DNA of 64,000 bases from Scleromitrula shiraiana. Lineage: Eukaryota > Ascomycota > Leotiomycetes > Helotiales > Sclerotiniaceae. How positions within the stretch are numbered: the stretch's first letter is position 1; each line of letters opens with the position of its first letter. The DNA lies in contig JABELC010000003.1 in the NCBI GenBank assembly GCA_028455995.1, positions 3,534,001 through 3,598,000 of the forward strand, in the 5' to 3' direction. A program made the position numbers and the translations under genes. Of the stretch, positions 22,327 through 35,213 are shown in pieces. Below the pieces are notes generated by a model, which saw only the letters and a list, made by a program, of their open reading frames with translations, was not told the DNA's origin and did not search any database.

Positions 22327-23524
22327 TCTCTGAACTGTGATCTCTTGTGGAACTTACTTTATGGCTTCCCCAAATGCTGGTAAGCCACGTGTTATCCAAC
22401 GAAAATGAGAAATGTATATTAGTTATATTATATCTACAAGTTTGCTACATTCCTTGGAAATTAAATCAAATACAAAGTTAGTTGTGTTGAGAATGTTTAA
22501 TCTCTGAAATAGGGCAAATAATTTTTTACCAGTGAGAGATCGTAGGTATACGCCGGTAGAAATTCTTGTCAAGGTAGCAAACCTATCCGTCAGCAATATC
22601 ATGCAACTGTAGAGTGCCGTCTCACTGCATAACAGAAGACTTATAATATGTCTTGAGCCTCAAACCGGCATATTATGCAACTTTGGGGCTGTCAAAGTAT
22701 TTAACCGGCATGATCGTGTACCGTCTAACTACATACACGAGATATCTTATCTCCTCGGCGTCAGTAGATTTTACCGGCATGGCAGGAACCGTGCCTCAAA
22801 CATACTTTTCTTGACAGCCTTGGAAGTGTGGAAAATGTAACTATTTTTTCGTAACCTATAGTTCCGACTTAGGCCTACGACCCTGGAAAGTATTGATCCG
22901 AAGCAAATGTAATATTACTGTGCACCACGTGAAAGGGGTACGCCTAGGCATGGCGATGTATTTTGTCCCGTCTTACTCCAGCAAACTATCCTCCGGAACA
23001 ACAAACACATCCGTCTTACTGCCGTGTGCATATACCGAGAAAACATGCAAGCAAGCCATCCCCCGCCATCATGGGGGCGAAAAGATAACGGGTGAGGCTC
23101 TCTCCAATCTAGGTTAATTGCGCCATCATATGCAGAGCCGTGACCGATTACCCTTAAACGATCCCCGACATGATACAGTTATGGGGTCTAAAAACTCCCG
23201 AATTAGCTCATAATTCTCGCCAATAATATCATCTAGTATCCGGAAGCCAATAGTAATATATGACCTAATCTAATAATCCAGTACAACAGTACTTTCTTTT
23301 TACCAAATATAGTTCAATCAGGCTATATTATCTTTTTCCAAATGTATGCGGCACAGTTCAACAGCTATTCCCAACAATTTCTCACCGTGTAGTAAATCTC
23401 GGTCTTCTAACTATTTAGATTCGTCTATATTAAAGGAAACTCCAAAAACGCCAGAAACATAGGTTTCCTTGCAATTTCGTGTCTATCCAGCGATAGCTAC
23501 TCTTCACAAAACTCACTTCCCATC
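22327..23524. other. Intergenic region with a triplicated ACCGGCAT motif
   Basis: About 1.2 kb. ACCGGCAT occurs at 22664, 22704 and 22773, always in the same orientation, within 117 bp. A 74-codon frame at 22893 has no recognisable domain. The right end is the THEM6-like gene promoter. Confidence 0.4.
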
Positions 23525-24681
23525 ATGGCGTCGCTCATAAGAAATCTCCCTTTGAAATCAATAGCTCTAGCAGCCGCGATCGCCATGACTATCGGCACAT
23601 ATCACACCCAAGTCCAAAATCTCATCATAAGCATTGTCACCGGACCAGGTAGCTATTCCCGCATTGCAGCCGGCATCATAATCCTAGCGAATCTGAAAAT
23701 CCTTCCCGGCGTTTGGCATGTAAGTCTTGTCTTCCATTTTCCTTTGTCTACATAAATATGTTCATGATCTAATAATCGCAGTATCGAGTATTAAAAGGAT
23801 TCTTCCAGCATGGTATTTTTGACAAACCGCATATTCCCGCCGAGCTGGGCCCTGTATCGCTTTTCCTCCCTCTTATCAACTGTTCGCATGCCCCGTTGTG
23901 GGAAATCGACTACAATTTACACAAATCAAATTCGACATATTTTTCAGATCTGGATGTCACAAGAGCACATCTGGTCTCTTGTTTATTGCAGCCGGGTATT
24001 GAAGCGTTGAGAAATAATAAACGAACTGGGCTCGTGGTGGATGCTAAGGGGAAGAAGGTCGGTGGTAGTTGGGGTATTATATTAGGGGCCTCTGCATGCA
24101 GTTTCAAAAAGGAGGTTGCTCCATACCAAGGGTATGAGATATGGAGTAGGATCTTATGTTGGGATAGGAAGTGGATTTACGTAGTAACACATTTTGTAAA
24201 GGCAGGAAAGATAAAGCCGAAGGGGTATGTATTAAGCGATGGGTCGTGGTTTGGGGGACGAAATGCGCGATTCGTAAAGCCAGACGAGGGGGTGGAAAAG
24301 ATTGACGAAAAACATATTTTGGCGACTGCGCTAGGTAAATATGTTGTGAAGTTGGGTAGGTTGACAGTACATCCCGAGGTGTTATTGTCGGCCAGTAGAC
24401 TCTTGCCAGAAAAACCAGGTGGATGGCATACTATGAACACGACAGGGAGCTCGGAGAGTTCAGGGGAGTCGACTCCATTGCTGGACGGCGAGAATACCCA
24501 GCGTAAAGGTAAACAGAATGCAAACGTTGATGGTCCGAGTGCATGGGATTGGGAGAGAACTGTGGCAGAGAATAAGAGGGGATTGCAGTATGCGGAACAT
24601 TTCGCTATGCTAGATGATCTAACCTTCGAGTTCTCAGGTAGCAGGGCACCAGCATTGGGAAAATTTAAGGATTTATTGTAG
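23525..24681 (+). CDS. THEM6-like thioesterase-fold (4HBT-type) membrane-anchored protein
   Basis: Exons 23525..23719 and 23782..24681 with a 62-nt intron (branch ATCTAATAATC); 364 aa. The N-terminus has two hydrophobic stretches (SIALAAAIAMTIGTY and YSRIAAGIIILANL). The hot-dog-like body follows: APLWEIDYNLHKSNSTYFSD, LVVDAKGKKVGGSWGIILGA, VAPYQGYEIWSRILCWDRKW and IYVVTHFVKAGKI. The order DYNLHKSNSTYFSDLD then PYQGYEIWSRIL matches the THEM6/4HBT family. These proteins are presumed acyl thioesterases, but catalysis is not established for THEM6. The C-terminal third (about residues 240-330) is a less conserved Ser/Gly/Glu-rich region. There is no sign that it belongs to the polyketide locus beyond proximity. 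Confidence 0.8.
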
Positions 24682-26843
24682 ATTAGTATCACTAGAGTTT
24701 TTGCGTGGGCATGGAGATCTTGGAGAAGAAAGGGGGTGTCTACCCGTTCTATCTAGCACACTTGAACAAATCTATTCCACTTCCCAGAAATACTCGGATT
24801 GTTTAGCCTACAACTGATCAGAGAAACTCCGAAATGTTATCCCAGTGCTTTAGACAAAGTTTTCAAATTATTCAATAGAACTGTCAACAAATGATTTCAA
24901 ATGCAATGTCATGACCAACTATTATGTTCAATTTTGACTACACTATGATATTGATTGGCAAACAGATTTATATTCCAATGTTGTGATGGTGTCTGTAACT
25001 GAATGGGTGACGATTTATACGAGAACAAATCCTAAGATATACAGATATTCAAACAATATATACCTCAACTTATCCCAAGTGTTGATTCAATCTATCGAAT
25101 ATATCTCGTCATATATATCAAATAACAATATCTACTTCATTGTTTGATTCGCTTCCAACCTGATTTGATTCTTCAATACCTGGATCCATCACAATATCAC
25201 AAAATTTACTTTCCGCGAGTCATCTTCTCATAAGAAGTAATAGATAGAGACGAGATCATAGAACAATTTCAACTATCTCCATCACAATATCAGACGTCTC
25301 TTATCAATCAAAAGATCCCGACTAAACACTTTACTATCCAATACTAGAAAGTAAGCAGCACAAACAGGTAATCAATCATATTACTCCAATAAAATCATGA
25401 CGCTCAATTAGATAGTCCATCGATATAATTTAGCAAGACTCTCACCACCCAAAAGAATCAACCTAAATGACGCATTTGACCATCTCCCCCCTTATAACAA
25501 CCATTCCCCAAACGACTCCACTCCAACCCGACTCTCCATCACAACCACTCCAACCTCCCCTCCTAAACACCAACGCATTCCCCGAAACCAAAACCCTACC
25601 CTAACAGACTCTCAACCTCCCTCCAACATCCCCACTCATCTCCAGCAGCCCACTCAACCCCACCATCTAAGAGAAAAACCCATCCTCTCCATATCCCAGC
25701 ACCGGCTTCCCCCCGCCCCCCCTCCCCAGATCATTCCCCTCCTATAACCACCACAATAAAACCCACCCGCTAACATCGACCGCCCCCCCCCCCCCCCCCA
25801 CCACCACCATCCTCACTACCCTCGCTTCGCCACCGCCCCGATATCTGCTCGCTAATCTCCGTCCCAGCTGCTGGATACCAGATACCACAGTAAACACCAC
25901 GAGCAACTAGATTCGCAATGAGATGTTGAGATCCTCAATAATAATAATAAGAAACAATAACAATAACAAGAAGAAACAAGAAACAAGAAACAAGAAATAC
26001 TTCACCACGCTCCCAGACATCACAATTCCCATCCCCACTGCACGCACCAAAAGATATCCCAACAGCGGCTCCCTCCCTCTCCTCTCCTCTCCTCTCCTCC
26101 CTCTCCTCTCTCCTGCGATATCCCACGCGCACGCGCAGAATATCAGACCGACCAAACGCGCATGTAGCGCGATATATGACATGACTTTACGGATATGAGG
26201 TGACGGATGGAGAAATGCGAGGTCTCGTTGGATATTTTGAGTGGATTGAGTGACTGTTAGATAGAGTGAGAGGGGGAGAGAAAAGCATATACCGAAGCAC
26301 CCAACATCATACAACTCGACGCGGCGTTCGGGATAGGAAAAATATATATACTGTTCAGGAAACTGTTCGAGCCTGTATAGTTAGAGAATATGTTTTTGTT
26401 ACGTGGATTAATTTGTTAATTGATTGATTGATTAATTGATTAATTACACTCTCGGACTTGCATATTTCGTGTTTGTTGTCGAGGTTTATATATATATATA
26501 TACATATATATATTCACATATATTCATATAAATATATTGAACACTCAGTCCTCAATCCTCAATCCATACATCAACGACGAATACATCAACCACGAATACA
26601 CGAATACACGAATACACGACGAAGAAATATATATCCATCGGATTATCACTGGTAGTTGTATATGGTTTTCCCAATTGTCAGGGTTATTGTATGGGATCGT
26701 TGGTATTGATCGGCGGTTAGAATATATATACACATTTTTTGTTTTTATTTTTTTATTTTTTTTATTTTTATTTTTATTTTTATTTTCCTGGAGGTGGGTG
26801 GGTGGAATATAGATGGTTTTGAGAAGCCTGCGTGCTCTTTTTG

Positions 26844-26892
<49 letters not shown>

Positions 26893-27233
26893 TGTATGTA
26901 CTCGTAGATTGATATCATATCTTAAAAGGTAAAATGTAAAAGATAAAAGTGATGTATGATATATGATATATGATGTATGTATCTAATTAAGTATATGGGT
27001 ATCAAGATATCTATATCTATATCTATATCTATATCTAAATCTCTTTCGATAAACTGAGATAAGGCTTCAAAATTCATCCGAGAGGGTGTTCGTATTCTAC
27101 ATCCATATCCATATCCATATCCATATCCATACAAATACTCCGTTACAATGCGTAATCCATCTATTTATCTCCCGTCTATATTCCGCGAACATAAGTCATC
27201 CATTCAACATAGATCGCCATAAAGGAATGATCT
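24682..27233. other. Repeat-rich intergenic DNA
   Basis: About 2.5 kb. It contains a C17 run at 25783..25799, CTCCT repeats near 26070-26110, TTTTA repeats near 26730-26790, an A46 run at 26844..26889, and ATCTAT and ATATCC repeats at 27008-27130. A weak possible coding remnant on the minus strand (25800-26230, including GIWYPAAGTEISEQISG) is discussed in the findings. No gene is supported. Confidence 0.5.
26844..26889. repeat. A46 homopolymer
   Basis: 46 consecutive A flanked by T-rich and AT-rich DNA. Could be genuine or length-altered by sequencing. Confidence 0.9.
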
Positions 27234-28281
27234 TTACTCTTTATCCGCAGTTTTCACACTTTCCATCTGCATTCCCATTTCCCCATCCCTTTGCCTTTGC
27301 CTTTCCCTCCCCGCAACAAAAACACCCTCTCGACCCCACCATCCCTCCGTGACCCTCTTCCTCCCCGCCTTGACTCCCTTAACTATGAGGAAAATGATGC
27401 AGATAATCACCGCGATCCCAAACACATAAGCCGCAACCAGATTGCCCTGCTTCCTCGGATCCAAAAACGAATAAACATATTGATGTTTCGTCGCCACCGT
27501 GACAAACGCCAATCCGAGATAGAGCGCCAAGATGACAATGAGCCAAACCAGATGGATCCACGGCATGGGATCGATTCTCGTGAGGAAGATTTCGAACAAT
27601 GCGAAGAGCGAATTGAGGGCGTGCTCGGAGATGTTGGACCAGGCGGAGAAGGCGAGGGGGAACCACCCCGATGGGACGGTGGACCGGAATATTACGCCCC
27701 AGTAGACGAGGGTTACCAGAAGCGGGTAGGTGGTTATTGTTGTGTGGAAGAGGGAATGGAGCGATTGAAGGGGGCGTGGAAGTCGGTTGAGGAGAGGCGT
27801 GCCGGTTAGTATGTAGGTTAGGGTGTGGAGGGCGGCGACTAGGAAGTAGAAGGCTACGCCCCAGTAACAGAGGACTGTGCAGAGTGTTAGTATTTTGTAT
27901 GGAAAGAGAGGAAGAGGACAGGGATGAATGTAGCGAGTTTACGTACCGGTGAAGTAAGAAAACTCGAAGCGAGCCATTGCGGTGCCATTTTCATATTTGG
28001 CAATTTCCCATGCTAGAACGAAGATTAGGACGAAAAATGCATATAGTGACTATTCATTCATTCATAGGTTAGTTTATTTATTCGTTCATTTGTTTAATTG
28101 ATATGTTTAGGACGGTAGTACAGGAATATGGTTATGGATTAAGAATGGATAAACTTACAATGGCAGCTCTGATCCCAAAGAGTATCCATGGTGGCAATAA
28201 CCAAGAAGTCTCATAGCGAAAAGTTGGGTCCCAGATATCGTCTCCGAACTTGAATGAGTTTTTTAAGTTGCTCGCAACCAT
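27234..28281 (-). CDS. Polytopic membrane protein, rolling-stone / FAR-17a-like
   Basis: Exons 28159..28281, 27947..28049 and 27234..27874; 288 aa. Intron 2 shows branch ACTAACAC and acceptor CACAG. Six or seven hydrophobic segments are seen (ISLYAFFVLIFVLAWEIAKY, VLCYWGVAFYFLVAALHTL, PLLVTLVYWGVIF, WIHLVWLIVILALYLGLAFV, LVAAYVFGIAVIICIIFLIV), ending in a charged tail. The order YWGVIF - NISEHALNSLFALFEIFL - PMPWIHLVW - YVYSFLDPRKQG resembles the Rost/FAR-17a superfamily, by recollection of the pattern only. Function in fungi is unknown. The gene model is firm; the family name is tentative. Confidence 0.75.
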
Positions 28282-30803
28282 GATTGATTGATTGATTGAT
28301 TTGATGGATGCTTTATTGTGATTTGATTGATGCTTTATTGAATTCTGGATTCTGGATTCTGGATTCTGGATTCTTTGATTTTTGGAATTGATGGGTTGCG
28401 CTTTGGTGTGTTTGCTAGTTTGGTTTAGTTTGGTTTGGTTTGGTTTGGGTTTTGTTCTTGGCAGAAAAGGTGAAATCCGTTCAATATATCAGATGAAGTG
28501 TAGAAGCTAATAGAGCGACGGTTGTCTTTTTCCCACTATATAGTAAAGAATTAAGCATCTCAATTATGTAGTATACATACACATACATACATACATATAT
28601 ATATACATACATATATACATAGATCTGTAATAACTTTATCAATAAAAGATCAAAGTTATTCCAGATCATATGTTGTATATATGTTATGTATATGTTTTTT
28701 TAAAAAAGATGAATCAATTCAACAAAAAAAAAACTCTTTCCATCAATCCCACTATAGCTATGGACCTTTGCCTCCTCAAAGTAAGAAAGAACCCCTGTGC
28801 ATAACGCCTGAGATAAATTCAGATAGTGGCTATAATTCTTTCTTTCAATCAATCAATCAATCAATCCCTGTAATTCTGGACCAGATAGGTATTCAATGCC
28901 GAGATTTAATCTTGAACATATCAAACGTTGTGGAGAAATACCGATGTTGATGATATTTTTTTTGTTTTTTTTTTTTGTTTTTTTCGGTTCAAATTCCATA
29001 TTGATGGATATTGATGGATATCGTGGTGGTTACTGGAGTATGTTCAAAATTATTATGGGCTGTGTAACTGAGATTTGTATGAGATTTATATACTCGAGTA
29101 CTCGTTCCTGATGAAGATTTGATCTAGATTGATCTTTATAGAACTCCATCATAGAGGAGATTATTTTCCCAGATATAGATTTGATTTGATTTGAATTAAT
29201 TGATGTAATAAAATAGAAAATAAATAAATAAATAAATATATCCAAAATAAAAAATATTCAATCTCTCCTTTTCTGAACTAATAAGACTATTGAAACACCT
29301 CGTAAGTAAAAGCCAACAAACATATCTAACAATTAAATAATAAGATATATTATATGATATGATATGGATATAGATATAGCATCATTAATTATTGAAGCGT
29401 GGCTTTAAAAAGCACCCTTCTTTCCAATGGTTGGAAACGCCTTTCTCTCTTTCTTTCTTTCTTTCTTTCTTTCTTTTCAATAGTTCGTGAAAAGGGACTT
29501 GGTCGTCTGGATTTTTCGAAATGCGCATTGCCATCTTACATTTATTCATCGTATTTTGTTGACCTATCGTTGCTGGATGACGCATCTAGAGTCTCTCGTA
29601 GGTATATGTACATAAGGCATAGTCCTGGTTGTCGGACGGTCGGAGTGAGATGCACTTATTAGCGATATCCTTTCGAGATTGAAATAATGCGTTAGGGATG
29701 TTGCTGATAACGTTTGTTTCTGATGTGATGTGTTGTGTTGTGTTGGATAGATAGCTAGATGTTGATGATGATTGATGGATTTGCTAGTGAATACATATAT
29801 AAAGATGTTCTCATATTCATATCATATAAAAGTTCGAGGCTCATACTCTCACAAATAATAATAAGTAGAATAGCTGAGAGAAGGGAAATGGATACATGAA
29901 CGATAGATGGATAATATTTGTTTGGTATTTGAGGATCGGAAGAAGTGTTGGATGGATTGATTCATCAGCTGAATATTCACCGAAATGAAGATAAGAAAGA
30001 TAATCTAATACTAAAGTAAGATATATACATATATATATATATACCCAACACTCAAGTAAATAATAGCAACGATATTGTAGTCCAATCTAAATCCTTTGTA
30101 AAGTAATCGTGAGAATAAATGATGAGTGAGAAATAGGGGTATATTCTACTCCATTGTACTCCATATTACTCCATATTAATGTAATATCACCTAATGATCA
30201 GATCAAATCAATAGTGCTATTGCTATTGATTGCTGACGACACCATCATTCGCATCATCGGCATCGCCATCGGCATCGCCATCCTAAGAATTCTAAGCCAA
30301 AAAGCCATATCAAATCCTAAGCCTCGGTTTCTAAAGCTCCCCTTGTCGGACGCATACAGTAGAAATCTTTTAGTTCTGACCGATCGTACCTGTTCATCCT
30401 TCCGGATACTACGTGATGCACGTCAATGTATCTAGATCTATATAGGTATCTTCTTTTCGCATTCTACGTAGTTCTAGCGCTCTTCACTTATTTAGTAACT
30501 TATGTTGCTTTTGACGCCCCCTACCTATGGATGAATGTGAAGCTAGTTATATATCTTAGTGGTTTGGTTCTCACGTACGAAGTATAGATCGGTTCGATCA
30601 TTCATCATTCATCATACTCGGGATGGTTCGGATTCATTCGGACACTGTTCGCTGAAATAATTTGTTAGTCCTTCCTGAAAGAATCTTATCGTCAATTGTT
30701 TGAATACAGTACATACTCAAGCGGGGAAAATGTGAGGGTCGTGTATCAAGTATGTATGTAAAATTCTATTCTATGAATAGAAACACAATGGGGTGTTTGT
30801 TCC

Positions 30804-30831
30804 AAAAAAAAAAAAAAAAAAAAAAAAAAAA
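30804..30831. repeat. A28 homopolymer
   Basis: 28 consecutive A in non-coding DNA. Confidence 0.9.
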
Positions 30832-32261
30832 TTCAAGAGTCTATTCTATGTATATCATCTAGGATGGGATGTGATGTAGAATCGTACTACAATACCAATA
30901 CAGAGATGTTCCATTTTTGGATAGGATGTCTGAATGAATATATGTTTAGTGCAAGGTGTCTGTGTGTAACCGGTGGGTACTATAGGTAACTACTATATGT
31001 AGCACAGGTACAGCTAGTGGTGATAGGTTTTTCAATCGCGTAGCGTGGGATGTGATGTGATGTGGGATGAGAAATGAATTGGCATCTCTTCTTCTTCGAT
31101 TTATGTTACGGATGGATGGTAGTGCACAGAATCTATAGAAATGGGATTAGAAGATTAGAAGACTCTCGTGAAAAAAACAGTGATAGGTACAGAGCTGGCT
31201 GTAGAGTAAATACATTTTATACAATAAGCCCTTATACTTATTTATTCAATCACTCAATCAATCAACTAAATCCAGACCTCTAACTCTCCAGAATTTGTAT
31301 TTGTATTAACCAACCAAAATCCCTACCAACGAACTCATGTATCGCCACGCATGAATGATTTACATGAACGGTGTGGCTTAACGTCTTTTTTATCGATTTT
31401 CCTCTCCTCTCCTCTCCTCTCCACTCCTCTCTTCTCCAAAAGCCACTCAAATGGAGTCAAAAGCCACTCAAATGGAGTCAACTAACTCCACTTCCATCCA
31501 ATAAATCCATAATTTCAACCCTGTATTTTCGTCCCTTTCATTATTTTCTCCACCTACCTAAGGTGAAAATAGGTCGATGCTATAGTGTTTAACCCCCGGA
31601 TGATCCACAAGATTTCGAATCAACCCACCAAACCCACCAAACCCACCATCATTCCTTTTTCAATCTAGACAGCAAAAGACCTTTGCCCTTATAATCTTAC
31701 CTACTTTACCTTCAAAGTTAATACCGAAAGAAATATAATAATAATTCTCTTCTTTAATTTCATATTTATTACTCTACTTTACTTTTTATCTTTCATCTAT
31801 CCATCCACCTACCCACCACCCACCACCACCCACATATACACACACTCTCTCTCTTCAAACCCATTCAATTTCCAGATCAAAAATTCATTTCAAGTCGCAA
31901 AACATACAGTACATACAGTACATACTCAACATACTCAACATACTTATCAACCTCACACAAACGAACGCAACGAAATCCCTCGAAACATTTGAAACCAACT
32001 TTCTTCCTTCCATCCCACATTTTTGGGTTCGAACCGTTGATTTGAAGAAACTTTCTTTCTATTCCCACAAGGTCCCCTTGACTTTTTCCCATCTTTAAAC
32101 ATATATATAAGACAAATCAAGACAAAAATATACAGGATGAACCCGATTACAAACTAAGAAAATACCACTTCGCTTCCTTTAGAGTCTTGGAGCCTCGTGG
32201 GACAGCCTTCTCTCCATTTGCGCGTTCCTGAACTACTTTACTTGCATCCCGTCAACTTAAC

Positions 32262-32318
32262 CAACTTTACCAACTTACCCAACTTACCCAACTTACCCAA
32301 CTTACCCAACTTACCTAG
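32262..32318. repeat. 10-bp minisatellite (CAACTTACCC type)
   Basis: Five to six near-perfect copies of a CAACTTACCC-like unit, ending in ACCTAGGTGATC; a second ACCTAGGTGG follows at 32332. It lies about 650 bp upstream of the start codon at 32971, in the presumed promoter or leader. Confidence 0.7.
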
Positions 32319-32970
32319 GTGATCAATTAGTTACCTAGGTGGTATAACAACCCATCCATTTTATTTGTCCTTTTTGAGAGGTACACGAGGTGGTGGGTAT
32401 TATTATTCCCATTTGCCCAGGTGGAACTATCTCTAGAAAAGGAAAAAAAAGAAGAAGAAAAGAAGAAGAAAAATTAACTTGACTCTAGAGGTTGTATTGG
32501 GATTGGGTTTATTGGGTTTATTGGTTACTTTACTGGTTTGGTGTGTTCGGACCTTAACAAGCCTTTTCCAAGGTTGTTTGGTTTGTTGAACTCTCTTCCA
32601 CAATTTTCGTATTCTCCGACGTCTTAAAAAAAAGAAAAAAGTGTTACTCTTATCACAAGGATATTGATTTCTCTATCTTTACTCACCTTTTCCCAAAAAA
32701 ACCAAAAAAAAAACCCCAAAAAAAAAAACCAAAAGTTTCTAATATATACAATATACAATACCTACTAATACCTACTAAGTGGACGTTACGTACAATAAGA
32801 AGGAATACAGTACAAATCAATATAGTACTTACCCAAACAAAGTCTTGATCTGGAACCTAGAGTCAATACTTATATGCAGCTAATATAGCGAGGCTATTTC
32901 CCACTCCATGTAGCACTATCATATTCTTGCATATAAGTCTTACAGTCTTACCGTAGACGGGACAGGCGCA

Positions 32971-35213
32971 ATGGCCTTTTACGATTCTTCCTCTGATCAA
33001 GAAGGGATTGATCTTCCAATCATTCTCGAACCCGATGATGATGAAGGTTCATTATTCGAGATAAGAATTGACGATTCAAATTCAAAGACGAATATCGATA
33101 CGATGAAAGAGGTTGTGACGGAGAATATTACCGTGCCTAGGCATCCAATTACCTCGATGCAAGGTGCCTTTGCAGAGTCAATGCAAGAAGCTGCCGAATC
33201 ATCTCCAAGATCAATACCGAAAATCGGCGATGCAGCTGCGAGACGAAAGCTCTTACTCGACCAAGATATTTCCGAAGATACACATGCTATGAGATGGCAG
33301 AGGAAACCAGGTCAAAAATATCATGAGTTGTGGAAGTTGATGGCTCAAATATCCTTTGGAATTTATTTACTACTCAACGGGATCGCCAAGGACGAAGAAC
33401 AGGTCATGTCGATATTGCAGGGACATGTGGATGAGGTGGATGGATTTTTAGAGATGACGTTGGAGGATTTCGACCTTGCGCAGAATGATATCGAGGAACG
33501 GTTAAAGTTCTTGAAACTTCCCCTGGAGAATATCACCATTTTCGATGCCATGTTGGAAGATCGAGCTTTTAGATCACAAATCGTTAGTGGGAATGAACGC
33601 ATTGAACATGTTATAACACGTACGGCTACTGCTATGAAGGATACTCTCGTCGATACCCAACAAGGAATGGATGCTTGCAAAGAGTTTACGATATATTTAG
33701 CAGGGGAACGAGATAATTCAAAGTGGAGACAGGAACGCCCAAATATGGAGAGAGTCTTCGATGCGATGTGTGGAAATGTGGAGGGTTGGCACAAAGCTTA
33801 TGTTTCTCTACAGACAAAGGGAAACCGTTTAGGGATAGCTTTAGTACAATTAGGAACTATCGTTGCCGAAATGGATAGGAGGGCTGGTGAAGTTAGTCGG
33901 GACTCAAGGGTAAGCTTATTGGATCAATTGAATTATCGTCAATTAACGATTTGTAGTTCACCATCTCATCCCCGACCCAAACACAAACCTCCCCTCCTGT
34001 CGTATCTCGACAATTACGAGCATCTATGATTAAAGACCTTCCAAATGATCCGAATCTTATAACCCCAGCAATAAAAGCAACGTTGCCAACCTTTGCCTTG
34101 GTACAAGATCGAGAACGAACACCTGAACCGGAAGAATCAGATTCTCCTGATAGCGAAGATGAGCCCGAACCACTATATACTCTCAAGCCTCATACATATT
34201 CGCCAATATTACAACCTACTACTTATTCTCCGAAACCTTCCCCAAAGAGTTCACCAAGAATTTCTCCACCGCCTTCACTTCAACCTGCTCTTGAAGGTAA
34301 GAGGAAATCATCAATACGAAAACATTTCTCTTTGAAGAAAAAGGAAAGCGCCCCGAAAGAAACTAAAGAGTTATATTTAGAAAAGCCGTCAAGGATTACT
34401 TCAGTTGCGGAAGCATCAGAAGGTCCTTATTGGGGACCCCGCAAATTTCTTAATACTCGAGATGGAGAACAAGGGCGAGACCCAGAACAAGAAAAATCGA
34501 ATCTTCCCCCAAGGAGAATATTAGCTGTTGAACCCCTTAATCTATCCACCGACAAAGATAATTCTTCACATGATCCTCGTCGTCCAGAATTAAGTGTGAA
34601 TACACCCTCATCACGTGGAATCGACTCAGCATATTGTTCCGACCTGGACCCACCCCTCCCAATCCGTTCCATGCAACAATCCCTCGCATCACCCTCATCA
34701 ATTCAATCACCATTCTCATCCACCTCCGCCCCCGGTCTCCTAACCACAACCACTCGCGAAACTTACGCTCCTCCAACCCTAACCAGAGATTTCATCCCCT
34801 CCCCAAGCTCCGATCGTCAATTCTTCCGCCCCGTAAACGCAAGCCCGCATTCTCCTCTCCAACGTCCCTGGACCGCCGCCCCCATGAACCACACTCACAA
34901 CAGTAATCTTAATTCCCCCTCTCTCCACCCATCATACGATCGCGACGGAGCTCCCAGCGCCTTAGGTCAAAGACCCATGGCTCCTAGTCGCATGGGAATG
35001 AGCATGATGAGCGATATGACGACTGTGACGATGGAAGATGGGAAGAAGGTTAAGAAGAAAAGGAGCGCATTTGGGTGGCTGAAGAAGGCGTTTTCGCTTA
35101 GTGAGGAGGAGAGGTTGGAATATGAGGAGAGGAGGAGGAGACAGGCTCCGGATCCTTATTATGAGGGGAGGCCGCCGAGACAATTTTTGGACGGGAAGAG
35201 GGTTAGGGGATAA
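32971..35213 (+). CDS. Large conserved-looking protein of unknown function, helical N-half and Ser/Pro-rich C-half
   Basis: Exons 32971..33909 and 33957..35213; 731 aa, with a 47-nt intron (GTAAGC...TTGTAG) joining SRDSR to FTISSPTQ. Residues 1-60 are acidic (DSSSDQEG, EPDDDEGSLFE). Residues about 105-310 form a predominantly helical region (WKLMAQISFGIYLLLNGI, EERLKFLKLPLENITIFDAM, RTATAMKDTLVDTQQGMDAC). The remainder is disordered, rich in Ser/Pro/Thr, with many SP sites and basic patches (KRKSSIRKHFSLKKKE), and ends with KKKRSAFGWLKKAFSLSEEE, a possible amphipathic basic helix. No catalytic motif, membrane segment or known domain is recognised. The SP/TP-rich tail suggests regulation by phosphorylation (inference). 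The upstream region is unusually long and repeat-rich. Confidence 0.8.

Larger units (their letters stand above)
28282..32970. other. 4.7-kb repeat-rich intergenic / upstream region
   Basis: No supported gene. Contains CTGGATT repeats (28340-28372), CATA/TATA runs (28575-28620), CTTT repeats (29445-29475), an A28 run at 30804..30831, CTCCT repeats (31400-31430), and a 21-bp direct duplication near 31437-31478. There is also a GTACATACA/CTCAACATA tract (31905-31945) and a 10-bp minisatellite near 32265-32315. The last 1-1.5 kb is likely promoter and 5' leader of the gene starting at 32971. Confidence 0.45.

Noticed and set aside
22893..23117. 74-codon + strand frame
   Set aside because: No family match; composition and position fit intergenic DNA.
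26458..26812. Tyr/Ile/Phe-rich frames near 26.5 kb
   Set aside because: Directly encoded by TATA and TTTTA microsatellites.
26844..26889. A46 run considered as the poly-A tail of a retroposed copy
   Set aside because: No adjacent coding remnant or target duplication was found; simple homopolymer expansion is sufficient.
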